This document shows positions 1-9,903 of a stretch of DNA of 64,000 nucleotides, in pieces; within the stretch, counting starts at the first letter, position 1; each line of letters begins with the position of its first letter. The notes below the pieces were generated by a model. It saw only the letters and a list, made by a program, of their open reading frames with translations, made no database searches and was not told the origin of the DNA. Where the stretch lies: the NCBI RefSeq assembly GCF_017301735.1, contig NZ_CP071090.1, positions 2,780,001 to 2,844,000 on the forward strand, given 5' to 3'. A program made the position numbers and the translations under genes. The stretch is from Pyxidicoccus parkwaysis. GTDB lineage: Bacteria > Myxococcota > Myxococcia > Myxococcales > Myxococcaceae.

Positions 1-1050
1 CGCGACCCGCGCATGCTGGCGGCGGCCCAGAAGACCACCGACTGGTATTTGAACCACCTGCCAGCGGACATGGTGCCGCTCTGGGACTTCAGCGCTCCGG
101 CGGGCAAGCAGTTCAAGGACACCTCCGCGGCCGCCGCCGCCGCCTCGGCGCTGCTGGAATTGAGCGGCTATGTCTCGGACGCGGCCACCCGGCAGCGCTA
201 CCATGACGCGGCGGTGCGCATGCTCGATGCGCTCAGCGCGGCGCCGTACCTCGCCAGCGGCACGAGCAAGTCCAGCGTCCTCCAGCACGGCGTGGGCAAC
301 TTCCCCGCGGGCAAGGAGATCGACGTGGGCCTCATCTACGGGGACTACTACTTCATCGAGGCGATTCAGCGCTTCAGGCTGCAGAGCCGGCTCCAGGCGG
401 GCTGGCCCTCCCGGGTCGACTTCTCGGCGGCGGTGCATGGCCTGGGGACCACGAACACCGGCACGGTGACGGCCCAGTTCGACCTGACGCCCGCGCGGAG
501 CCCCATCGACGGAGTCATCGGCTATGCCGACTCGTCCACCACCATCAAGGGCTTCTCCAGCTCGGCCATGCTCATTCGCATGGACACTGACGGCTTCTTC
601 GACGCGCGCAACGGCGGTGGGTATGCCGCGCTCACCGCGGTGCCCTACGCGGCCAACACCACGTACCACGTGCGCATGGTGGCGAACCTCGGGACCAAAC
701 GGTACAGCGTCTGGGTGAGGCCTCCGGGCGGAGCCGAAATCCAGCTTGCGAAGGACTACGTCTTCCGCTCGGACGCGCCGCTCACGGATGACCTCGGCAA
801 GGTGACGCTCAACGGCACCACGGGCGATGGCACGTATACGGTGACGAACCACACCGTGAAGCTCGGGACTGTCGCCGCGACTGCTTCCGCTTCCGAGGCT
901 CCCGAGGCTCCCGAGGCCGCGCTGTCACTTGCCGACCCGCTGGACGGCAGTGGCTGTGCCGCGGTGCCTGGCTCCGCTGCGCTGGCACTCTGTGGCATGG
1001 CTCTGTGGTTGATGCGTCATGGCTGGTGCTCACGCGTCGCCTCGCGATGA
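1..1050 (+). CDS. GH88-family glycoside hydrolase, 3' part, with MYXO-CTERM-like tail
   Basis: The reading frame is open from the first base, so the 5' part lies outside the window. The first ~115 visible residues match the C-terminal half of GH88/GH105 unsaturated glucuronyl hydrolases (AQKTTDWYLNHLP, VPLWDF, the DTSAAAAAASALLELS helix, HGVGNFPAGKEIDVGLIYGDYYFIEA). They are followed by a ~150-residue beta-rich region, probably a carbohydrate-binding or LamG-like domain. The C-terminus has Gly-Cys, a hydrophobic stretch (GSAALALCGMALWLM) and a basic tail, the layout of MYXO-CTERM sorting signals processed by a myxosortase. The family releases unsaturated uronic acids from polysaccharide-lyase products, so an extracellular, surface-anchored role is inferred. 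The catalytic Asp normally found in the N-terminal half cannot be checked here. Confidence 0.8.
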   Translation, partial: RDPRMLAAAQKTTDWYLNHLPADMVPLWDFSAPAGKQFKDTSAAAAAASALLELSGYVSDAATRQRYHDAAVRMLDALSAAPYLASGTSKSSVLQHGVGNFPAGKEIDVGLIYGDYYFIEAIQRFRLQSRLQAGWPSRVDFSAAVHGLGTTNTGTVTAQFDLTPARSPIDGVIGYADSSTTIKGFSSSAMLIRMDTDGFFDARNGGGYAALTAVPYAANTTYHVRMVANLGTKRYSVWVRPPGGAEIQLAKDYVFRSDAPLTDDLGKVTLNGTTGDGTYTVTNHTVKLGTVAATASASEAPEAPEAALSLADPLDGSGCAAVPGSAALALCGMALWLMRHGWCSRVASR

Positions 1051-1068
1051 CCCAGGCAAGTGAAGCGA

Positions 1069-1104
1069 GCGCCGCTCGGGTCGGGTGTTCGGCCTGAGCG
1101 GCGC
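1069..1104 (+). terminator. GC-rich hairpin after the GH88 gene
   Basis: GCGCCGCTC at 1069-1077 pairs perfectly with GAGCGGCGC at 1096-1104, and three more inner pairs (one G-U) extend the stem to 12 bp. It starts 18 bp after the stop codon. There is no T-run, so it may be a weak terminator or a 3'-end stabiliser. Confidence 0.5.
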
Positions 1105-1226
1105 CGCGTGCCTCCATCCAATGTCTGTCATTGCGCTCCGACCGGGAGCGGTTGCCGCCTCCAGGTGCCTGCCCAAGCTTCCCGACTGCCGAGAGGGCAG
1201 CGTGCCCTGACGGGAGGGGGGACCTC

Positions 1227-2684
1227 ATGATGCGCGGGTGGGGACGGAAGTCGTGGGCGTGGGTGTTGGGGCTCGGGCTGGCGGCGTGCAGCGTGGTTGC
1301 TCCGGAGCCATCAGAGGACAGCGGCCAGGAGGCCGCGCCGGACTCGCTGGAGAGCGGGGGCACGTGCCCCTCGGCCACGCGGCTCGCGGACTTCTCGGCA
1401 GGAGGCCCCACCGCGGGGCCCTTCTCGCTGACGGGGGTGAAGGGGACGCTCTACTTCATCGTGAATGAGGGTCTCCACGGCTCGGCGCTTTGGGCCAGCG
1501 ACGGGACGCCCGGAGGCACGCGACTGTTCCGCGACTTTGACACCTCCTTGGGCAATCTGACGGAGGCCCGGGGGCTGCTCTTCTTCACCGTGGGCAGCAC
1601 CCTCTGGCGGACGGACGGCACGGACGCGGGGACCTTCCCGCTGGTCACCGCGTCCAAGCCGCCCACTTCCGAATCGGACATGGGCGTGCTGGGAGAGTTT
1701 CGCGGCAAGTTCTTCTTCAGGATGTACACGCCCGAGTATGGCAACGAGTTGTGGGTGAGCGACGGCACGCGCAAGGGCACGAAGCTGTACCTCGACGTCA
1801 ACCCGGGCCCCGTGTCCAGCTTCCCCGGCGAGATGGTGGAGACGGAGAGCGGCAACCTCGTCTTCGACGCGCGCCTGGGTGCGGAACGGGACACCCTCGT
1901 GGTGCTGGAGGTGTCCCCCACGAAGCAGGTCGAGGAGCTGTACCGCGTGCACGGAGACGAGGAGGCCGCCATCTTCCGCCTCTCCGTGGTGGGCAATCGG
2001 GTGTACTTCCTGGTGGACCTGTCGGACGGGTCTCCGGCTCTCTTCACGAGTGACGGCACCCCAGGCACCGCGAGGCTGCTCTTCGCCTGGGACGAGGTGA
2101 ACACGCCGCGCCAGTTCACCGCCTACAACGACCGCCTCTACTTCGCCGCCGAGGAGCCCCTCGACGCCTCCGACCGCAGGGGCGTGGAGCTGTGGGTGAG
2201 CGACGGCACGCCCGAGGGGACGGGGCGGCTGGTGGACATCTTCCCAGGAGAGGAAGGCTCCTACCCCAGCGGGCTGACTGTCTTTGAAGGTCTGCTCTAC
2301 TTCGCCGCAACGGACGACGTGCACGGGCGCGAGCTGTGGGTGAGTGACGGCACGGAGGAGGGGACGCGGCTCGCCAGGGACATCCGTCCGGGGCCGGAGG
2401 GCTCCTCGCCCTATGGCCTGACGGTGGCCAGCCGGAAGCTCTACTTCGCGGCGGATGATGGCGTGCACGGGATCGAGCCCTGGAAGGTCTTCCAGGGCCG
2501 GGCAAGGCTCGTGGCGGACATCGCGCCGGGGGCAGCGTCCTCGTCGCCCCGGGTGTACGAGTTCGACGTCGATGCCTCGCCGGTCTTCGAGCGCGCCGGC
2601 AGCGACCTCTTCTTCTCCACGGAGTCCCTGGAGCTCTGGTCGATGAAGACGGGCGCCTACTGCCCGCCGCCCGGCACCCGCTGA
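1227..2684 (+). CDS. ELWxxDGTxxGT-repeat lipoprotein
   Basis: The 485-residue product starts at the ATG at 1227, which has GGGAGGGGG 6 bases upstream. The in-frame start at 1131 would add 32 unsupported residues before the signal peptide. Residues 1-22 form a lipoprotein signal ending in LGLAAC. The rest is a chain of repeats carrying LWxSDGTxxGT motifs (LWASDGTPGGT, LWRTDGTDAGT, LWVSDGTRKGT, LFTSDGTPGTA, LWVSDGTPEGT, LWVSDGTEEGT), typical of ELWxxDGT/hyalin-type beta-propeller-like proteins common in myxobacteria. Residue +2 is Ser, not Asp, which fits outer-membrane localisation. The molecular function of the family is unknown; surface display or binding is inferred. It ends 18 bp from the converging dehydrogenase gene. 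Confidence 0.8.
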   Translation: MMRGWGRKSWAWVLGLGLAACSVVAPEPSEDSGQEAAPDSLESGGTCPSATRLADFSAGGPTAGPFSLTGVKGTLYFIVNEGLHGSALWASDGTPGGTRLFRDFDTSLGNLTEARGLLFFTVGSTLWRTDGTDAGTFPLVTASKPPTSESDMGVLGEFRGKFFFRMYTPEYGNELWVSDGTRKGTKLYLDVNPGPVSSFPGEMVETESGNLVFDARLGAERDTLVVLEVSPTKQVEELYRVHGDEEAAIFRLSVVGNRVYFLVDLSDGSPALFTSDGTPGTARLLFAWDEVNTPRQFTAYNDRLYFAAEEPLDASDRRGVELWVSDGTPEGTGRLVDIFPGEEGSYPSGLTVFEGLLYFAATDDVHGRELWVSDGTEEGTRLARDIRPGPEGSSPYGLTVASRKLYFAADDGVHGIEPWKVFQGRARLVADIAPGAASSSPRVYEFDVDASPVFERAGSDLFFSTESLELWSMKTGAYCPPPGTR

Positions 2685-2702
2685 CAGGGCTCCTCGCGGG
2701 GA

Positions 2703-3758
2703 TTAGGGACGGATGGCGACCTTGAGGACGCCATCCTTGCGCTGGCCGAAGAGCGCGTAGGCCTCGCGGATGTCCTTCAGCGCGAAGCGGTGGGTGAGCA
2801 GCGGCGTGAGGTCCACGCGCCGGGCCTGGACCAAATCCATGAGCCGCCGCATGCGTTCCTTGCCGCCCGGGCACAGCGTGGTGACGACGCGGTGGTCACC
2901 GAGGCCCGCGGCAAAGGCGTCATACGGGAGCTGCAGCTTTCCAGAGTACACGCCCAGGCTGGACAGCGTGCCCGCGGGCCGCAGGCAGCGCAGCGCGCTC
3001 TCGAAGGTCTGCTGCGTGCCCAGCGCTTCGATGGCCACGTCCGCGCCGCCTCCCGTCAGCCGCTGCACCTCCGCCACCACGTCCTGCTTCCGGTAGTCCA
3101 GCACCACGTCCACGCCCAGCTTCCGCGCCATGGCCAGCCGCGCGTCGTCACCGTCGACGCCGATGACGCGCGCCGCGCCCATCAGCCGCGCGCCGATGGA
3201 CGCGCACAGGCCGATGGGGCCCTGCGCGAAGACCACCACGGTGTCGCCCAGGCGCACGCCGCCGGACTCCGCGCCGCTGAAGCCCGTGGAGGCGATGTCC
3301 GCCAGCAGCACCACCTGCTCGTCCGTGAGCCCGTCGGGAATGGGCGCCAGGTTCGCCTGTGCGAAGGGGATGCGGACGTACTCGGCCTGCGCGCCGTTCA
3401 GGGTGTTCCCCAGCCGCCAGCCGCCTAGGGCCTCGTACCCCTCGCCGTGCCCGCACTGGGACAGGTGCCCGGACAGGCAGGCATGGCACTGGCCGCACGG
3501 GGTGATGGCGCCCACGAGCACGCGCTGGCCCGGACGGTAGCCGGTGACGCCCGGCCCCAGCTCCTCGATGACGCCCACCAGTTCGTGGCCGATGACGAGC
3601 CCAGGCTTCACGGGGTACTCGCCGCGGACGATGTGCAGGTCCGTGCCGCAGATGGTCGTGAGCGTGACACGAACGACGGCTTCTCCCGCTCCCGCGCGCG
3701 GCTGCTCTACGTCTTCGATGCCGAACGTGTCGACCCCACGGAACACCGTCGCTCGCAT
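2703..3758 (-). CDS. zinc-dependent alcohol dehydrogenase (MDR family)
   Basis: This 351-residue medium-chain dehydrogenase has the GroES-like domain first: Cys37 in TICGTD and His58-Glu59 in IGHEL as catalytic-zinc ligands, and the structural-zinc lobe Cys88/91/94/102. The NAD(P)-binding Rossmann domain follows, with an altered glycine motif (AQGPIGLCASIG) near residue 180. The segment around residues 110-160 (GGWRLGNTLNGAQAEYVRIP, ADIASTGFSGAE) resembles isopropanol/secondary alcohol dehydrogenases. It probably oxidises a secondary alcohol or polyol with NAD(P)+ in the cytosol. The start has GGGGGAG 3 bases upstream. Substrate cannot be read from sequence. It is transcribed on its own, converging on the ELWxxDGT gene. 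Confidence 0.85.
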   Translation of the reverse strand: MRATVFRGVDTFGIEDVEQPRAGAGEAVVRVTLTTICGTDLHIVRGEYPVKPGLVIGHELVGVIEELGPGVTGYRPGQRVLVGAITPCGQCHACLSGHLSQCGHGEGYEALGGWRLGNTLNGAQAEYVRIPFAQANLAPIPDGLTDEQVVLLADIASTGFSGAESGGVRLGDTVVVFAQGPIGLCASIGARLMGAARVIGVDGDDARLAMARKLGVDVVLDYRKQDVVAEVQRLTGGGADVAIEALGTQQTFESALRCLRPAGTLSSLGVYSGKLQLPYDAFAAGLGDHRVVTTLCPGGKERMRRLMDLVQARRVDLTPLLTHRFALKDIREAYALFGQRKDGVLKVAIRP

Positions 3759-3933
3759 GGCTCCCCCCGGAGAATGACTTGTGTGGCCTTCCCATGTCGA
3801 AGCTCGGGCCTGACTTCCGCATGCGCAACAGCGGCGTGATGGTCACCCGCGAAGGGAGGATGAAGGAGCAAGCGAAGCGGGGGCTGGCTGCCCGGAGCGG
3901 GGTGGGCGCGCGGTTACTGGGCCGCACTGAGTC

Positions 3934-4464
3934 TCAGTGCAGCTCGGTCTCCGTCGGGACGGGTGACTCCTCCCGCCCCGGCTGCAGCTCCTCGGCGAGG
4001 CTCCGGGCCCAGCGATGGATGTGCCCGGCGTCGCGCCAGTCGCCAGCACGCTGGCGGGCCATGGCGCGGGCGATGAAGCCCTTCGCGTTCGCCTCCAGCC
4101 GCCCGCCGAAAGTCATGTGGCCGAGCGCATGCACCTGCTCCATGAGGGCTCGGACCTGGGCGGTGGGCTCGATGAGGCCCTCCGCGGCGGAGTCGTCGAG
4201 CGGGCCGCTGGAGAAGAACCAGACGGGCATCTCGCGCAGCTCGTGCACGTGCCGGTGCACGAAGTGGCGGGCGGTCCGGTACCAGCGATTGGCATACAGC
4301 GCCCCGCCGACGATGACCGCGTCATAGGCCGACACGTCCACGACGTCTCCAGGCGGAAGCACCTCCGCGTCGAGGCCCTCGGTCCGAAGCACCTCGGCGA
4401 CCTGCCGGGCGATGCCCTCGGTGCCGCCGCGCTTGGAGCCGTAGGTGACGAGTACTCGCATCAT
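3934..4464 (-). CDS. flavodoxin-domain protein (HemG/menaquinone-dependent type)
   Basis: The product has 176 residues. The N-terminus VLVTYGSKRGGTEGIARQVA is the FMN-phosphate loop of flavodoxins, followed by YDAVIVGGALYANRWYRTARHFV, the pattern of the protoporphyrinogen IX dehydrogenase (HemG)/flavodoxin_5 group. It is predicted to bind FMN and act as a cytosolic electron carrier or quinone-linked dehydrogenase. HemG identity is not certain, because many similar standalone flavodoxins are stress proteins. The start at 4464 (ATGATG) is favoured over 4461 by GGAGG 6 bases upstream. It lies alone, 174 bp from the dehydrogenase gene and 171 bp from the kinase gene. Confidence 0.75.
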   Translation of the reverse strand: MMRVLVTYGSKRGGTEGIARQVAEVLRTEGLDAEVLPPGDVVDVSAYDAVIVGGALYANRWYRTARHFVHRHVHELREMPVWFFSSGPLDDSAAEGLIEPTAQVRALMEQVHALGHMTFGGRLEANAKGFIARAMARQRAGDWRDAGHIHRWARSLAEELQPGREESPVPTETELH

Positions 4465-4635
4465 CGCTGTCCTCCCCAGGATGAATCCGCTCCTTCATGC
4501 ATGCGCCGGACCGGCGGCGCTGGAGAGGCGCTACTTGGAGCGCGAGCCCTCCCTTCCCCGTGCAAAGTCTGCACGCTCACGCGCTTCGCGAAGGCTTCGC
4601 GCGCAAGAGATGCACGCCTGCCCGGGGGCCTCGCC

Positions 4636-6912
4636 TCACGCATGATGCGTGAGCTGCGACTCGGCCCTCGGCCCGGTGGGGAGCGAGAACGAGAAGGTGC
4701 TCCCCATGCCGGGGCTGCTCTCCACCCAGAGGTGGCCACCGTGCGCGTCGACGAGCCCCTTGACGATGGCGAGCCCCAGTCCCGTGCCGTCCTTGCTGCC
4801 CACGCGGGCCTGCCAGAAGGGCTCGAAGAGGCTGGGGATGTCCTCCGCGGCAATCCCGGCCCCGGTGTCCCTCACCGAGAACCGCACCGTGCCTCCCTCG
4901 GGCTCGACCCGCACGATGATGGTTCCTCCCTCGGGGGTGAACTTGAGCGCGTTGCCGATGAGGTTCGAGAGGATTTGAATCACCCGGTCATGGTCGGCGA
5001 GGAGCGGTGGGGTGTCGTCGGGGACGTCGGCGATGAGCTGGATGGACTTCGCCTCCGCGAGCGCGCGGTGCAGGTCGATGGCCTCTCCCACGAGTGAAGC
5101 GGTGTCCTGTGGGGCCCGCGCCACCTTGAGGCGGCCGGCCTCCATCCGGGCGACGTCCAGCAAATCTTGAATGAGCCGGTGCGAGCGCTGCACCGCCTTG
5201 CGGATGACCTCGAGCGGTCGCGTGTCGGAGGCCCGCTGCTCGGGAGTGCGCTTCAGCAGCGTCGTGGCGCTCAGGGCGATGACGTTCAGGGGCGTGCGCA
5301 GGTCATGGGCGACGACGCGCAACACCTCGTCGCGGATGCGGGTGGCCTGCTCGGACTTCTCGTGGAGGAAGGCATTGTCGATGGCGAGCGCGGCGCGGTT
5401 GGCCAGTTCCTCGGCCAGCGTCAAATCCCGGGCGCCGAAGTGACGCTCCGACTCGGAGGTCCAGAGGATGGCCACGCCCAGGATGCGCCCGCGCGCCTGG
5501 AGCGGCACGACGATGCCCGATACGGGCGCGATGCGCCGCAGCATCTCCAGGTGGGCCGCGTCCTCGGCCATCTCCTCGAGCAGTGTCTCCGGAACCTGCG
5601 GGAAGAGGACGGAGCGTCCCGTCTGGAGCACACCCGCGACGATGTTCCCATGGCGGAGCGGGTCATGCGGGTACGCGCCGAGCACCGCGTCCAGCAGCAT
5701 CGACTTCTCCGGCGTGGCCGCCACACCCTCCAATGAAAGGACATTCCCGTTGTCGTCCACCAGTTCGACCACGCACCAGTCCGCCAGCGCCGGGACGGCG
5801 AGCCGCGCCACGGCGGTCAGCGTCGTCCGCGTCTTGAGCGAGCCCGCGAGGCGCGGCCCCGCCTCGGCCAGGAAGCGCAGGGCCTGCTCGAGCAGCTTCC
5901 GCTCGGAGATGTCCTGCATGTGCGCGATGAAGTGGAGCGGCTCGCCCCGCGCGTCGCGCACCAGCGAGCTCGTCAACAGGATGTCGACGAGGTGGCCCTG
6001 CTTGTGAACGTAGCGCTTCTCCCGTTGATAGGAGCTGAGCTCCCCCGTGAGCAGCCGCTGGAAGTTCGCCAGGTCCGCATCCAGGTCCTCGTGCCAGGTG
6101 ATGTCCCGGAACCGCCGGCCGAGGAGCTCCCGCTGCGAGTAGCCGACAATCGCGCACAGGCCGGCATTCACATTCAGGAAGCGGCCGTCCAACCCGACGA
6201 TGGCCATGCCGATGGGGGCATCCTCGAACGCGGTGCGGAAGTGCTCCTCGCTGTTGCGCAGCACCTCCTCCGCGCGCTTGCGGGCGGAGATGTCGCGCAG
6301 CATGACGGTGAGCAGGTGCGCCCCGTCCAGGTCCACCTTGGAAAGGGAGGCCTCCGCGGGGAACTCCTCCCCGCTCTTGCGCCGGCCGACGATGGGGAGC
6401 CGCTCCGCCATCGTCCGCGAGGACTCCGTGCCCGTGGTGAAGAGCGCGACGTGCTGCCGGTGGAGCTGGTGGTAGCGCTCCGGGATGAGCAGGTCCAGGG
6501 ACTGGCCCAGGGCCTCGCGGGCGGAGTAGCCGAAGATGTGTTCCGCGCCCTCGTTGAAGACGGTGATGCGCTGCGCGCCGTCGATGGAGATGATGGCGTC
6601 GGCCGCGCCGGAGACGATGGCCGCGAGGCGGGCCTCGGACGCCCGGAGCGACTGCTCCACGCGCTGACGCTCCTCCTCCATGCTGGCGAGCGCGCGCGCA
6701 TTCCGGGTGAGCAGCGACAGGAAGACGGCGAGCGTGAAGAACGCGATGACCGAGATGCCGAAGAAGACGTGGGGGAGGCCGCCGCCATCCATGGCCCAGG
6801 CGAGGAGCGCACCCACGGCCATCACGATGGAGAGGCCCGTCGCGAGCAGCCCCATGCCTCCGACCACCTGCTCGAGCCGGAGGACCCGGGCGCTGCCAGG
6901 GCGGGGCGTCAT
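4636..6912 (-). CDS. PAS-PAS-GAF sensor histidine kinase
   Basis: The kinase has 758 residues. Two membrane helices (about 18-40 and 48-68) with almost no periplasmic loop are followed by PAS domains at ~92-210 and ~220-338, a GAF domain at ~350-515, a HisKA domain with phospho-accepting His536 ([11 protein letters not shown]), and a HATPase_c domain with N box ([10 protein letters not shown]), G1 (DTGAGI) and G2 (GTGLGLAIV). The ATG at 6912 overlaps the TGA of the upstream PEP synthase gene by four bases (ATGA), so the two genes are translationally coupled. No response regulator gene is adjacent. The multiple PAS/GAF domains suggest sensing of redox or a small ligand in or near the membrane. 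Longer upstream starts would lie inside ppsA and are rejected. Confidence 0.9.
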   Translation of the reverse strand: MTPRPGSARVLRLEQVVGGMGLLATGLSIVMAVGALLAWAMDGGGLPHVFFGISVIAFFTLAVFLSLLTRNARALASMEEERQRVEQSLRASEARLAAIVSGAADAIISIDGAQRITVFNEGAEHIFGYSAREALGQSLDLLIPERYHQLHRQHVALFTTGTESSRTMAERLPIVGRRKSGEEFPAEASLSKVDLDGAHLLTVMLRDISARKRAEEVLRNSEEHFRTAFEDAPIGMAIVGLDGRFLNVNAGLCAIVGYSQRELLGRRFRDITWHEDLDADLANFQRLLTGELSSYQREKRYVHKQGHLVDILLTSSLVRDARGEPLHFIAHMQDISERKLLEQALRFLAEAGPRLAGSLKTRTTLTAVARLAVPALADWCVVELVDDNGNVLSLEGVAATPEKSMLLDAVLGAYPHDPLRHGNIVAGVLQTGRSVLFPQVPETLLEEMAEDAAHLEMLRRIAPVSGIVVPLQARGRILGVAILWTSESERHFGARDLTLAEELANRAALAIDNAFLHEKSEQATRIRDEVLRVVAHDLRTPLNVIALSATTLLKRTPEQRASDTRPLEVIRKAVQRSHRLIQDLLDVARMEAGRLKVARAPQDTASLVGEAIDLHRALAEAKSIQLIADVPDDTPPLLADHDRVIQILSNLIGNALKFTPEGGTIIVRVEPEGGTVRFSVRDTGAGIAAEDIPSLFEPFWQARVGSKDGTGLGLAIVKGLVDAHGGHLWVESSPGMGSTFSFSLPTGPRAESQLTHHA

Positions 6913-9272
6913 ACATGCTCCGCCCGCGCGGACTCCAGGAGCAGCCGTCGCTCCGCCGCCGCGATGACCCGCCGCGCCGCTCCGACCGTCCCGGGGTCCA
7001 CCGAGATGGAGGTGATGCCGGCGCGCACCAGGTGCTCGGCGAAGTCGGGCCGGTTGGACGGCGCCTGGCCGCACAGGGATGAGGTGATGCCCGCCTCGCG
7101 AGCGGCGCGGATGATGTGGATGATGGCATCCAGCACCGCCGCGTCGGACTCGTCGAACAGCTCCGCGCACAGCTCCGAGTCCCGGTCCACGCCGAGCATG
7201 AGCTGCGTCAAATCATTGGAGCCGATGGACACGCCGGTGATGCCCAGCTTCGCGTACTCGGGAAGGCGGTAGACGACGGAGGGCACCTCCGCCATCACCC
7301 AGCGCTCGAGGCCCCGCTGCCGGCCCAGGGGGCTCTTGTCCATCGCCTCCACGCAGGCCTCCAACTCCCACTTCGTGCGGACGAAGGGAATCATCACGTG
7401 CAGGTTGGGTGTCTCCTCGCGCACGCGGGCGAGCACCTCCAACTCGAGCTGGAAGATTTCGGGCTCGCGCAGGTAGCGGTAGCAACCCCGGTAGCCAATC
7501 ATCGGGTTGGCCTCGCCAGGCTCGAAGTCGGCGCCGCCCTCCAGTCCGCGGAACTCGTTGGTGCGGAAGTCGGTGGTCCGGTAGATGACGGGGCGCGGGC
7601 GGAAGGCGCGGGTGATTTCCAGCAGCGAGGCGGCCAGCTTCTCGACGAACTCGGCGCGCCGGCCCTGGGCCAGCAGCCGCTTCGGGTGCACGCCGCCGAG
7701 CGCGTCCGTGAGCATGAACTCGGCGCGCAGCAGCCCCACGCCATCCACCGGGAGCGCGGCCACCTCCTTCGCCTGTCCGGGCATGGCGAGGTTGACGTAG
7801 AGCCGCGTGGCGAGCGGCTCGGGCTCGGCGGCCGCGGCGAGCCCCCGGGCCGGGACGGCCATGGCGGCCCCGGCCGCTGCCTCGTCACGTCCCGCGCGCA
7901 CCTGGCCGGTGGCCCCGTCCACCGTCACCTCCTCGTCGTCGCGCAGCGTGCGCGTTGCCGAGCGAGTGCCCACCACGCACGGAATGCGCAGCTCGCGGCT
8001 GACGATGGCGGCATGGCACGTCATGCCTCCGCTGTCGGTGACGATGGCGGCCGCGCGGCGCAGCGTGGGCACCCAGTCCGGAGACGTCATCGGCGCCACG
8101 AGCACCTCGCCCTGGCGCAGCCGCTTGCCCTCCTCGGGATGGTGCAGCACGCGCACGCGGCCGGACACGACGCCGGGAGATGCCCCCAGGCCGGTGACGA
8201 GCGCGGGCCTCCTCGCGAGGGGTGCTTGCGGCTTCGGTGCCTTGCCGGTGTCGGCCAGCGTGGTGATGGGGCGTGACTGCACGAGGAACAGGCGGCCACC
8301 GGACTCGGCCCACTCCACGTCCTGTGGCGAGCCGTAGTGCTGTTCGACACGCAGCCCGAGCCGTGCCAGCTCGATGACTTCTTCGTCCTTCAGCACGCGG
8401 CGCCCGGCCTCCTCGGCGGACAGCTCGACGCGGCGTTCCTTCCCCTGGCCCTCGCGGACAATCTGGAAGGCCTTGTGCCCGATGCGGACCTCCATGAGGC
8501 GCAGGCGCTGCTTGCTCACCACGTACGTGTCCGGCTCCACCTGGCCACCGACGACGACCTCGCCGAGCCCGAAGGCGCTTTCAATCACGAGCCGCTCGCG
8601 GTCGCCGGTGGACGGGTCCACGGTGAAGAGGACGCCGGAGCGTCGCGAGTCCACCATCTCCTGCACCACCACGGCGAGGGTGGGCTCCTCGGAGAGTCCC
8701 TGGCTGCGGCGGTAGGCGATGACGCGCTGGCCATAGGCGGAGGCCCAGCACTCGCGCACCTTCTCCAGCACCGCGTCCTCGCCGACGACGTTGGTGTACG
8801 ACTCGTGCATGCCAGCGAAGGACGTGTCCGCGGTGTCCTCGGAGGTGGCGGACGAGCGGACGGCCACGGCGCGCTCCCTCCCGAGCTGCCGGTACGCGCC
8901 GAGCAGCGCGGTGTGCACGGGGGCGGGGAACTCCACCTCGCGCACGAGCTGCTTCAGCTCGCCGGAGAGCGTCGCCAGTGCTTCCGCGTCGTCGGGGTCG
9001 GCGCGGCGCCAGAGCTCGGAGAGGCGGGAGCGGAGGGGCTCCAGGGAGGCGGAGAAGGCGGCGGCGGTGACGACGAAGCCCCGGGGAACGGGCAGTCCGG
9101 CCCGCGTCAGCTCGCCGAGGTTCGCGCCCTTGCCACCCGCGATGGCGGTGTCCCCGCGCGACAGGGCCTCGAACCAGAGGACGGGGGGAGGGGACTCCTG
9201 CCTGGAGGAGGCCGTCCCACCCGAGGCGCCGTCCGCGGATGGACCCTCCTGTGGCGTCAACGTCGTCTGCAT
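6909..9272 (-). CDS. ppsA: phosphoenolpyruvate synthase
   Basis: The 787-residue protein has all three domains of PEP synthase in order: the N-terminal ATP-grasp nucleotide domain ([10 protein letters not shown] near residue 47, [18 protein letters not shown] near 137), the swivelling phosphohistidine domain with His420 in [14 protein letters not shown], and the C-terminal PEP/pyruvate TIM barrel ending in [11 protein letters not shown] with the catalytic Cys. It converts pyruvate + ATP + H2O to PEP + AMP + Pi, the entry to gluconeogenesis for an amino-acid-eating predator. Length matches the family. The sensor kinase gene begins within its stop codon, an unusual partner for this enzyme. The N-terminal ~30 residues are low-complexity and probably not part of the fold. 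Confidence 0.95.
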   Translation of the reverse strand: MQTTLTPQEGPSADGASGGTASSRQESPPPVLWFEALSRGDTAIAGGKGANLGELTRAGLPVPRGFVVTAAAFSASLEPLRSRLSELWRRADPDDAEALATLSGELKQLVREVEFPAPVHTALLGAYRQLGRERAVAVRSSATSEDTADTSFAGMHESYTNVVGEDAVLEKVRECWASAYGQRVIAYRRSQGLSEEPTLAVVVQEMVDSRRSGVLFTVDPSTGDRERLVIESAFGLGEVVVGGQVEPDTYVVSKQRLRLMEVRIGHKAFQIVREGQGKERRVELSAEEAGRRVLKDEEVIELARLGLRVEQHYGSPQDVEWAESGGRLFLVQSRPITTLADTGKAPKPQAPLARRPALVTGLGASPGVVSGRVRVLHHPEEGKRLRQGEVLVAPMTSPDWVPTLRRAAAIVTDSGGMTCHAAIVSRELRIPCVVGTRSATRTLRDDEEVTVDGATGQVRAGRDEAAAGAAMAVPARGLAAAAEPEPLATRLYVNLAMPGQAKEVAALPVDGVGLLRAEFMLTDALGGVHPKRLLAQGRRAEFVEKLAASLLEITRAFRPRPVIYRTTDFRTNEFRGLEGGADFEPGEANPMIGYRGCYRYLREPEIFQLELEVLARVREETPNLHVMIPFVRTKWELEACVEAMDKSPLGRQRGLERWVMAEVPSVVYRLPEYAKLGITGVSIGSNDLTQLMLGVDRDSELCAELFDESDAAVLDAIIHIIRAAREAGITSSLCGQAPSNRPDFAEHLVRAGITSISVDPGTVGAARRVIAAAERRLLLESARAEHV

Positions 9273-9418
9273 GTCATGCGCTCCCCCCGACCGTGACTCC
9301 TGCCGGCCCTACAGCGCAATCTCGGGTCCGCTGCATTCACCGCGCAATCGCTCCCGTGGGCATGGGCCCTGGCAGTGCGGCCACGGGGGCGTGCGCCCGC
9401 CAGCGGGGGGCATGATGG

Positions 9419-9724
9419 CTACTCCGTGCGCTCGTGGTGCTCCTGGTGCTCGTGCTCCTCGGACTCCTCCTTGCCAGTCTTTGCCTCGTACCGCTCATGC
9501 GCCGCGTTGCAGGACTTGGACAGCCCGGACTTCGCCCCCATCCCCTCGCGCTTCTCGATGCACTGGAAGATGGCCTCGTCGCCTTGGGCCTTCGGGCAGA
9601 ACTGCGAGACCTCCTTCTCACAGTCCTTCCACGCCTCGGGCACCTTGGCATGGGCAGCCAGCCCCCATAATGCTGACACGCTCGCCGCCAGCACCGCGGT
9701 CATCCGCTTCATCCGCATACTCAT
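9419..9724 (-). CDS. small secreted Cys-rich protein (GLG1-type repeat)
   Basis: The 101-residue product has a signal peptide (residues ~1-26, ending LAAHA). The mature part carries Cys35, 43, 55 and 72 in the layout of the cysteine-rich GLG1 repeat (CEKEVSQFCP, then FQCIEKREG, LSKSC). The tail is rich in His and Glu (ESEEHEHQEHHERTE) and could bind metal ions. The start has GAGGT 6 bases upstream. The gene is divergent from chrB, with 179 bp between. Periplasmic or secreted location is inferred; function is unknown. Confidence 0.65.
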   Translation of the reverse strand: MSMRMKRMTAVLAASVSALWGLAAHAKVPEAWKDCEKEVSQFCPKAQGDEAIFQCIEKREGMGAKSGLSKSCNAAHERYEAKTGKEESEEHEHQEHHERTE

Positions 9725-9840
9725 GCGTCACCTCGCTCGATTGCATTGGGGGCACGGAGCGTTCCCAAGCTCCGGGAGCGCCAGGTCCCTGTGACTGAAC
9801 ACAAGCGTCTGATGCAGGTATTTCTAAAGCCAGACAGGAT

Positions 9841-9854
9841 GATACGAGCGTATC
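9841..9854. promoter_or_regulatory. inverted repeat upstream of chrB
   Basis: GATACGAGCGTATC has two 6-base arms around a 2-base spacer, 50 bp upstream of the chrB start. ChrB itself acts as a chromate-responsive repressor in some bacteria, so autoregulation is possible. The same ATACG/CGTAT half-site recurs at 14670 and 14714. Confidence 0.4.
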
Positions 9855-9903
9855 TGCGAGTTTCTTCCAGGGTGCGCCGGGTACGCCCACGGAGACGAGG
9901 CGA

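Noticed and set aside
2703-3758. Threonine 3-dehydrogenase as identity of the zinc dehydrogenase
   Set aside because: The cofactor and zinc features fit many MDR enzymes; the middle segment looks closer to secondary alcohol dehydrogenases, so no gene symbol is given.
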